Part shown: one piece after another, positions 1-7,100 of the stretch
How positions within the stretch are numbered: the first letter of the stretch is position 1
How the letters are laid out: each line of letters opens with the position of its first letter
DNA from: Cyanobacteriota bacterium
GTDB taxonomy: Bacteria; Cyanobacteriota; Cyanobacteriia; Leptolyngbyales; Leptolyngbyaceae
Assembly: GCA_027482985.1 (NCBI GenBank)
Contig: JAIXVO010000801.1
Span: forward strand, 1 to 14,025
DNA length: 14,025 nt
Reading direction: 5' to 3'
The notes under the pieces: model-generated
What the model saw: only the letters and a program-made list of their open reading frames with translations
Told to the model about the DNA's origin: nothing
Databases searched by the model: none
Translations under genes and position numbers: made by a program

Positions 1-49
1 CAAATTTCGTTTAGGATCGAGGGGATCTGCTGACAGAAGACGGAAGAAC

Positions 50-1813
50 ATGGCTCGATCCCGGTTACGCAAGTTGGGAGAATATTTGCGCCCGCATTGG
101 CGACCTGCTGCTCTGGGGATTTTGGCCCTCTTCGTGGTCAATCTCCTGGGGATGTATATCCCCCTCTTAATTCGGGATGGGATTGACCAATTGCAGGTGG
201 CTTTTACTCCCAGTCAGGTGATGTCTTATGTGGGGCTGGTGCTGCTGCTGGCCTCGGTGATGTGGGTGGCGCGCATGGCTTCCCGGATTTACCTGTTTGG
301 GGTGGGGCGGCAGGTGGAATTTGACCTGAAGCAAAAGATTTTTAACCATCTGCTGGCGCTGGAACCGTCCTATTTTTCCATCAATACGGTGGGCGATTTG
401 ATTAATCGGGCTACTAGCGATGTGGACAATATTCGGCGGTTACTGGGTTTTGCGGTTTTGAGTTTGGCGAATATGGTGTTTGCCTATGGGCTGACGCTGC
501 CTGTGATGCTGGCGATCGACTGGAAACTGAGTCTGTTATCGCTGTCGGTTTACCCGCTGATGTTTGTAGTGGTGGTACTGTCGAGCGATCGCCTGCGGCA
601 AGAGCAACAAATCGTGCAGGAGGAATTGTCCCACGTCAGCGAGTTGATTCAGGAGGACATGAGTGGCATTGCCCTAGTCAAAATTTATGCCCAGGAAGAC
701 AATGAGCGACGGGCATTTGCCGCCCTGAATGACAACCTGCTGGATGCTAACCTGATGCTGGCGAAAACGCGCAACATTTTGTTCTCGTTACTCCGGGGGT
801 TAGCCAGCGTGAGTTTGTTGGTGGTGTTGTGGTTTGGCTCCCGTGCCATTAGCAGCGGCACGATTTCGGTCGGGGATTTTGTCGCCCTGCTGTTGTTTGT
901 GGAACGGTTAGTGTTTCCCACGGCACTGCTCGGCTTCACCATTACTGCGTATCAACGGGGTGAGGTGAGTATCGATCGCATCGAGACAATTCTGACCGTT
1001 GAACCCAAGATCATGGATCGGGCGGATGCCCTGCCCTTACCGCGATCGCAAGTCCAAGGTGCATTGACTGCCAGCAATTTGACGTTCGCCTATCCCGTGT
1101 TTGCCAGCGCTAACCCGATGCCGCCCGCTCTGCATCGAGTGAATTTTGAGATTGCCCCACAGGAGACGGTCGCTGTGGTAGGACCGATTGGCTCTGGCAA
1201 ATCGACCCTGGCGAACGCCCTGCCGCACCTGCTGGAAATTGCCCCGCAACAGATTTTTCTGGATGGCTATGACATCACCCAACTGCGACTGCATGACCTG
1301 CGTAGCGCGATCGCCTATGTGCCCCAAGAAAGCTTTCTGTTTAGTACCTCCATCCGCAATAACATTCGCTACGGTGACCCGCAGGCGACGGATGAGTGGA
1401 TGATCGCCGCGGCTCAACAGGCGCAAATTCATGACGAGATTCTCAACTTTCCCCAGCAATACGACACGCTGGTGGGTGAACGGGGCATTACCCTCTCTGG
1501 AGGCCAACGCCAACGAACCGCTTTGGCGCGGGCTCTGCTGGTGGATGCCCCGATTTTGATTCTGGATGATGCCCTGTCGAGTGTGGACAATGAGACGGCC
1601 ACGAAAATTCTCCGTAACCTCTCTGTGGGCACCAACCGCAAAACCGTGGTGTTTATTTCCCACCAACTGCCCGCCGCCGCCAGTTGCGATCGCATTTTGG
1701 TGATGGATCAGGGTCGCATTGTGCAAGCGGGCACCCATGCCACCCTCCTGTCCCAACCTGGCTTATACCAAACCCTATGGGAACAACATCGGTTCGAGGA
1801 AGCCCTGCAATAG
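50..1813 (+). CDS. Half-size ABC exporter (fused permease and ATPase), MdlA/TM287-like
   Basis: This 587-residue protein is an inner-membrane ABC exporter half-transporter that should dimerise to move a lipid, peptide or drug-like substrate outward; the substrate cannot be predicted. The permease fills residues 15-305, with hydrophobic segments near 20-42, 57-78, 132-155, 158-178, 243-265 and 275-300. The ATPase follows: Walker A GPIGSGKS (K384), Q-loop in YVPQES (Q426), signature LSGGQ (482-486), Walker B ILILDD (502-507) and the H-loop H538. The residue after the Walker B aspartate is Asp507, not the catalytic Glu; half-transporters of heterodimeric exporters such as TM287 show this, so a partner is expected, but none lies in the window. 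The ATG is preceded by GGAAG three bases upstream. The gene ends in tandem stops (TAG TGA) and converges on the kinase at 1823. The ABC exporter assignment is certain; the subfamily is inferred. Confidence 0.95.
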   Translation: MARSRLRKLGEYLRPHWRPAALGILALFVVNLLGMYIPLLIRDGIDQLQVAFTPSQVMSYVGLVLLLASVMWVARMASRIYLFGVGRQVEFDLKQKIFNHLLALEPSYFSINTVGDLINRATSDVDNIRRLLGFAVLSLANMVFAYGLTLPVMLAIDWKLSLLSLSVYPLMFVVVVLSSDRLRQEQQIVQEELSHVSELIQEDMSGIALVKIYAQEDNERRAFAALNDNLLDANLMLAKTRNILFSLLRGLASVSLLVVLWFGSRAISSGTISVGDFVALLLFVERLVFPTALLGFTITAYQRGEVSIDRIETILTVEPKIMDRADALPLPRSQVQGALTASNLTFAYPVFASANPMPPALHRVNFEIAPQETVAVVGPIGSGKSTLANALPHLLEIAPQQIFLDGYDITQLRLHDLRSAIAYVPQESFLFSTSIRNNIRYGDPQATDEWMIAAAQQAQIHDEILNFPQQYDTLVGERGITLSGGQRQRTALARALLVDAPILILDDALSSVDNETATKILRNLSVGTNRKTVVFISHQLPAAASCDRILVMDQGRIVQAGTHATLLSQPGLYQTLWEQHRFEEALQ

Positions 1814-1822
1814 TGAGGCCGA

Positions 1823-4087
1823 TCAGTCTGGGGGGACAGCCTTGAGGTGCACGGTGAACGTGGTAATTTGATCGGCACTGGTGACCTGGATGCTGCCTCG
1901 CAGATGGGCGACTAATTTGTGCACCAACGCTAACCCTAAGCCCGTGCCGCCATATTTCCAAGGATCACGATTGGGGACTCGGTAGAACTTGTCAAATACT
2001 TGAGCGATCGCTTCAGCGGGAATTTCGACCCCGGAATTGGTGACTTGAATACAGATGACATCCGCGATCGCGATCGCGGTCAAAGTGATCTCTGAACCCG
2101 CGGGAGTATATTTACAGGCATTATTGAGCAGTTCCGTGAGAATGCGCTGGAGGCAGAAAGCATCGGTGTGCAGGGCGGGGAGATGTGGTGCCACATCGAC
2201 CTGGAGGCTTTGTTGGTGTTGGGCACAGCGGGAGGTAAAGGGTTCCACCACATGGGGTAACCAGCAGGCTAAATCCAGGGGGGCAGAATGAAGTGGTTCG
2301 CTGCCGGCCTCTAGCTGTTGCAAAGCGAGTAGATCTTGCAGCAACTGCAGTTCTTGTTCGCATTCCTCCTCCAAAATTTGCAGATATTGGTTGATTTTGG
2401 GGTTGGGGGGCGGTGGCTCGGTGGTGGCGACCAGGGCTTGAGTCTGTTTCTCCACGGCGTTCGCGAGCAGGTAGATCACCATTTTCATACTGGCGATCGG
2501 AGTGCGCAATTCGTGGGAAATGCTGCTGAGAAAGTCATCCTTAAGTTGGTGCAGTTTTTGCAGTTCCTCCACTTGGGCTTGGGCGGCCTGGTGCAGTGTC
2601 GATTGGCGGAGGGCGATCGCGCATTGATTCGTGACTTGATGCACCAGGCGCAGTTCCAGATCTGAGTAAGCCTCTCCCTTGGGTTTGAAGAGCCACAAAC
2701 TGCCTAAGACGTGCTGATCATCAAAAATGGGATAGGCTAACACCGTCTGTCGGTCGAGGCTACCAGCAGCAGCAGGGGTGAGGCAGGAGAACTGACACGG
2801 CTGTTTTTGGAGGAGTTGCTGATGGCGGGGCTGATCCGCGATCGCACGGGTTGGCGCTAATACCGGGGTTGGGCAATGGGCGTTGGTAAAAACCAGTGTG
2901 ACCTTGGATTGATCTGGGCTGTAGAGATACGCCTGACAGCAATTCACCCGGATCCCCTGGGACAGAGCGTCAACTGCCTTTTGTAAAATTTGGTCTTCGT
3001 CTAAGCTATCGCGCACCTGATCGGTAATCTGCTTCAGTAAGGTTTCAAACTCCAGTGCCTGTTGTAGATCGGCAGTCCGCTGTTGCACCTGAGTTTCCAG
3101 GTGATGATAGAGTTCCGAGTGCTGAATCGCGATCGCCAATTGATCCGTACAGCGCTGTAAAAAGGTCATTTCCCAGTCGAGCCAGGGGTGCGGTTGCTGG
3201 TCTTGATGGGCGATGATCAGACCCCAGGGCACCTGTTGATGCAGAATCGGACCGATCAAGTTAGCGTGCGTGGGGGGAGTGGCGTACACCAGCGCAGAAT
3301 CACCTGGTAATTGCCCATGGGCAATCCTCGCGACGGCCGGGCTGGCGGGTTGGGTCAAAGCTGCCTGCCAAATGAGTTGCGTGGTGGCCTGGTCAAAGGT
3401 GCGGCCTAACTGCGCAGGGGTTTGAGCCATGACCGATTCAGCAATCATCCGACTCGTCCCATCGGGTTGAATCCGCACTACCCCGACCTGATCTACCTGA
3501 AGGAACTGGCGAATTTCCTGCACCGCAGTCTCTAAGATTTCATCAAGCTGGAGCGATCGCCGAATCTGTTGAATGATGTCACTCAATAAGCGCTCCTGCT
3601 CAGCCTGCCGTTGAATCACCGCCTGGGCTGACTGGCGGGCTGTCACCTCCTGGTGCAAGCGCTGATTTTGCGCCTGCAATTGGTAGCGTTGTTGCTGCAT
3701 TGTGAGTTGATTGGTGATGCGCAGTAGGACTTCCGCCGTCTGAAAGGGTTTAGTGATGTAGTCCTGCCCCCCTACCTCAAAAGCTTGGGCTTTGTTGGCA
3801 AGTTCAGATAAGGCACTCAAGAAAATGATCGGAATGTCACGGGTGGCGGGGTCGGCTTTGAGGGCTGTGCAAACTTCATACCCATTCATTGCGGGCATCA
3901 TAATGTCCAGCAGAATCAAGTCTGGTGCGAGGGCCTGGATGGTTTCTAGGGCGGTTTGCCCATTTAAAGCTTTGCGGACTTTGTAGCCCTCCCGCCCAAG
4001 CAGCGCCGCCAGCGTCCGCAGATTGTCGGGCTGATCGTCAACAATCAGAATATTGACCGGAGTGGGCCTTGATGCCAGTTCCAGCAT
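1823..4087 (-). CDS. Hybrid sensor histidine kinase, REC-GAF-GAF-HisKA-HATPase
   Basis: This soluble 754-residue kinase begins with a receiver (residues 10-128: acidic pair D17/D18, phosphoacceptor D61 in LLDIMMP, K113 in TKPF). A coiled coil follows (130-170), then two GAF domains (about 176-322 and 354-495), a HisKA domain with H525 in SISHELRTP, and an ATPase domain with N-box N655/N656 and G2 box GGTGLGL (713-719). The G1 box reads NSGVEI rather than DxGxGI, so the adenine-contacting Asp is Asn684. I chose the ATG at 4087 because GAGGAG lies three bases before it, the receiver fold starts directly after it, and it leaves a 16 bp gap to the upstream kinase gene. A longer frame from 4267 would overlap that gene by 164 bp and add a low-complexity leader. 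Close spacing implies co-transcription with the giant kinase. An N-terminal receiver suggests that an upstream kinase phosphorylates this protein. The signals of its GAF domains are unknown; neither has an evident bilin cysteine. Confidence 0.95.
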   Translation of the reverse strand: MLELASRPTPVNILIVDDQPDNLRTLAALLGREGYKVRKALNGQTALETIQALAPDLILLDIMMPAMNGYEVCTALKADPATRDIPIIFLSALSELANKAQAFEVGGQDYITKPFQTAEVLLRITNQLTMQQQRYQLQAQNQRLHQEVTARQSAQAVIQRQAEQERLLSDIIQQIRRSLQLDEILETAVQEIRQFLQVDQVGVVRIQPDGTSRMIAESVMAQTPAQLGRTFDQATTQLIWQAALTQPASPAVARIAHGQLPGDSALVYATPPTHANLIGPILHQQVPWGLIIAHQDQQPHPWLDWEMTFLQRCTDQLAIAIQHSELYHHLETQVQQRTADLQQALEFETLLKQITDQVRDSLDEDQILQKAVDALSQGIRVNCCQAYLYSPDQSKVTLVFTNAHCPTPVLAPTRAIADQPRHQQLLQKQPCQFSCLTPAAAGSLDRQTVLAYPIFDDQHVLGSLWLFKPKGEAYSDLELRLVHQVTNQCAIALRQSTLHQAAQAQVEELQKLHQLKDDFLSSISHELRTPIASMKMVIYLLANAVEKQTQALVATTEPPPPNPKINQYLQILEEECEQELQLLQDLLALQQLEAGSEPLHSAPLDLACWLPHVVEPFTSRCAQHQQSLQVDVAPHLPALHTDAFCLQRILTELLNNACKYTPAGSEITLTAIAIADVICIQVTNSGVEIPAEAIAQVFDKFYRVPNRDPWKYGGTGLGLALVHKLVAHLRGSIQVTSADQITTFTVHLKAVPPD

Positions 4088-4096
4088 CGTCTCCTC
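4088..4096 (-). promoter_or_regulatory. Ribosome binding site for the 754-residue kinase
   Basis: The minus strand reads GAGGAG then ACG then ATG (start at 4087). The match to the anti-Shine-Dalgarno sequence is strong although the spacing is short. It lies in the 16 bp between the upstream stop codon (4104-4106) and this start, and it decides the start against the longer frame from 4267. Confidence 0.7.
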
Positions 4097-4103
4097 GCTG
4101 CCA

Positions 4104-7100
4104 TCAGGGGTTGAACTCGTGCGACTCGCGGTGCTGTTGGTAGTCTCGCAGGAGGCGTTTGATCTGGCCAAATTGGTAGTCATGGGTGAGTTGCTGAAGA
4201 TGGACGGCAAGCGCTGCTTGGGCTGTGGGAATCTCCTGAAGGAGCTGGTCGATCGCTTCCTCATCACACACTTGAGCGGCGTTGTAAAGCGCTGCTAGCC
4301 ATTCAGCTGGCATGGCTGCCAACTGCGTGGGGGTGAAAGGGGCGGGCGGGCACGGGGAACTGCTGGCAGTCTCGGTGGTGTAAATGATTTGCAGGTTGAG
4401 ATATTGGGTCATTTTGTCGAACAGCCAGTTTTCATCGAAGGGCTTAGTGACAAAATCATCACAGCCAGCGGCGATCGCTAACGTGCGATCGCGAAGTAAG
4501 GACTGCGCTGTGAGGGCAATGATGATCGTGTGTTCTGCCGTTTGGAGTTCCCGCTGGCGAATTTGATCCGTTGCTTCATAGCCATCCATCAGGGGCATCC
4601 GCAGATCCATCCAGATCAGATGGGGTCGCCACTGCTGCCAGCACTCCACGGCTGCCAGCCCGTTGGTCGCAGTCTGCACAGTCATGCCGAGTTGGGTCAT
4701 TAAGGCCGACAGGAGTAAACGATTGTTGGGGTCATCATCCACCACTAAAATGCGGTAGCTGGGTTGGTTGGGGGCGACCCCCCCAAATTGCCGTTGTGCC
4801 GCCGTCAGTGGCGGTTGATTGGCCGCTCCCGGATCAAGCGGCAGCGACAACCGAAACCTACTGCCCTGCCCCAGTTGACTGGTAACCGTGATATCGCCGC
4901 CCATGGCGCGGGCAAACCGCCGACTGATGGTTAACCCTAACCCGGTGCCCGTGCTGGAGAACCGCTCCGAATTGGCCTGGGTAAACGCCTCAAAAATGTG
5001 CTCCTGGTCAGCCGCCGCAATGCCCACGCCCGTATCGGTAATCACAAAATGGAGGGTGTGAGTGGGCTGGCTGGTGGCCGCGGGGGGGAGGGGGCGATCG
5101 CCCGTTGCAAGCGTCAGCTCCAGGTGCAGCGTGACCTGCCCAAAATCGGTGAATTTGATGGCATTACTGAGTAAGTTGATCAGAATTTGCCGCAGTTTGG
5201 GAGCATCGGCTGTAATGAATTGGGGCAGGTCAGCGGGCAGGGTGAATTGCAATTGCAAGTGTTTGGCGGCGGCGGGTGGATGCATCATGGTCTGCACCGT
5301 TTGCAGCAACACAGATAGGTCAAAGCGTTCGGCCACCAGCGCGGTCTGGTCGGCTTCGATTTTGGCCAGATCTAGCACATCGTTGATCAGGCTCAGGAGA
5401 TGTTCGCCACTGCGATGAACTAGGTGCATTGTGGCTTGTTGCTCGGCGGTGAGGGCGGGGTCGCGGCGAAGTAACTGGGTAAAGCCCAAAATCACATTCA
5501 AAGGTGTTCGTAATTCATGGCTCATATTCGCCAGAAAGATACTTTTCGCCTGATTCGCTACTTCCGCGGCTTCTTTGGCTTGTTGTAAGGCCTGCGATTG
5601 CTCCTGCACCTGGGTAAATAGTTCTACCTGGGCGATCGCAATCCCCAATTGGGTGGCAATCTGGCTGGCGACTTGAACTTCGCTGTCTTGCCAGGTGCGG
5701 GGCTGGGCATTGGCATAACTAGCCAGCAAGCCCCATAGTTTGTGATTACTGAAGATGGGGACAATGACATAGGCGCGCACTTCCAGCTGTTGCAAAAACT
5801 CCCGGTAGCACGGATCAAAGTCAGTTTGTGCAATATCACTCACAGTCAGGTAGGGTTGTCCCGCCGCAAAGATGCCACCCTGGTTGGCTTGCACCTGGGT
5901 ATCTGTGGTGGTGGGAAGCTGGCTATCCCACTGCTGCACGATGCACTGGTCATGGTCGAGGCAAGGGACGGCACTGGCGGGGTTGGTTAAGGTCGCGATC
6001 GCTGAACGCCAACCCTGCCCCACCGCTTCTGCCACCACTACGCCACTCCAATCGGGGTTAAACCGATAAATCAGCACGCGATCGCACTGGAGCGTGCGCC
6101 GTAGTTCCTGGGTGGTGGTCGCAAAGATCGTCTGCAAATCGAGCGTCTGGCGCATTTGTTGCAGGATATAGGTGGTGGCGGAGTTCCGAGCGGCTGTTTC
6201 TTGCAGCAAAAACTCGGCTTGTTTGCGATTGGTGATGTCCCGGTGGGTGCCAATCATCCGCAGGGGTAACCCTTGGGGATCGCGCGCGACAACTTTGCCG
6301 TAGGTGGCGACCCATTTCCACGCGCCGTCGCGAGCGCGGAGGCGATAATCGTAAGCATAGGACTGCGTGCCGCTGGGATCTTGCAGGTGTGTTGTCAGCA
6401 GGTGCAGCACCCAGGGCAAATCTTCCGGGTGAACTAAATCTTGCCAGGTTGCAAACGTAATTTCTAATTCGGCGGGCGAATAGCCCAGCATCGTCACGTA
6501 CTGTGGACTGCAATAAGTTTCACCAGTTTGCACGTTCCAATCCCAAAGCCCATCTCCAGAGGCTTCTAGAGCCAGCTGCAAGCGTTCTTCACTCAGGCGG
6601 AGCGCGGCTTCTGCCAGTTTGCGATCGCGAATGTCCCGAATCACCACCAGGACTTCATCCTCCTGCATCGGAATAATGCGGGCTTCTTCGTACAGCGTTT
6701 GGTTGTGCACCACCAATTCATATTCATAATTGAAGATTTCCTGGGTTTGCAGGACTTGCTGAATGTAACCCAGTCGTTCTTTCGCCTGGTTGTAGGGCAA
6801 CACGTCATAAATCGACAACTCGTGCTTGACCTGGTGCGGGTCGATGAAATTGATGCCGCTGTTGGCCAAAAAATCGAGGTAGGTGCCATCGCCGCGAATC
6901 CGAATCAGTAAATCGGGAATGGCACTGATCAAGGCACGGTTGGTGGCTTCACTGTGGCGGAGGGCGGCTTCTACTCGTTTGCGATCGGTGATATCTAGCG
7001 CAGTCCCAAACAAGCCGACAATGGCACCCTCGGCATTGTGTACGGGTTTGCCCTTTGCTTCCATGTACCGGACTGAGCCATCAGTATGGTAAATGCGCAG

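Noticed and set aside
1..33. Possible C-terminal end of an upstream plus-strand gene ending in TGA at 31-33
   Set aside because: Only ten codons are open before the window edge, which means nothing by itself.
1037..1756. 239-codon minus-strand frame inside the ABC exporter ATPase
   Set aside because: It is antisense to well-conserved ATPase motifs and has no recognisable domain; a side effect of codon bias.
4110..4346. C-terminal tail of the giant kinase as an Hpt phosphotransfer domain
   Set aside because: It is helical, but I see no HxxKG-type histidine motif; it resembles the tail common in cyanobacterial hybrid kinases.
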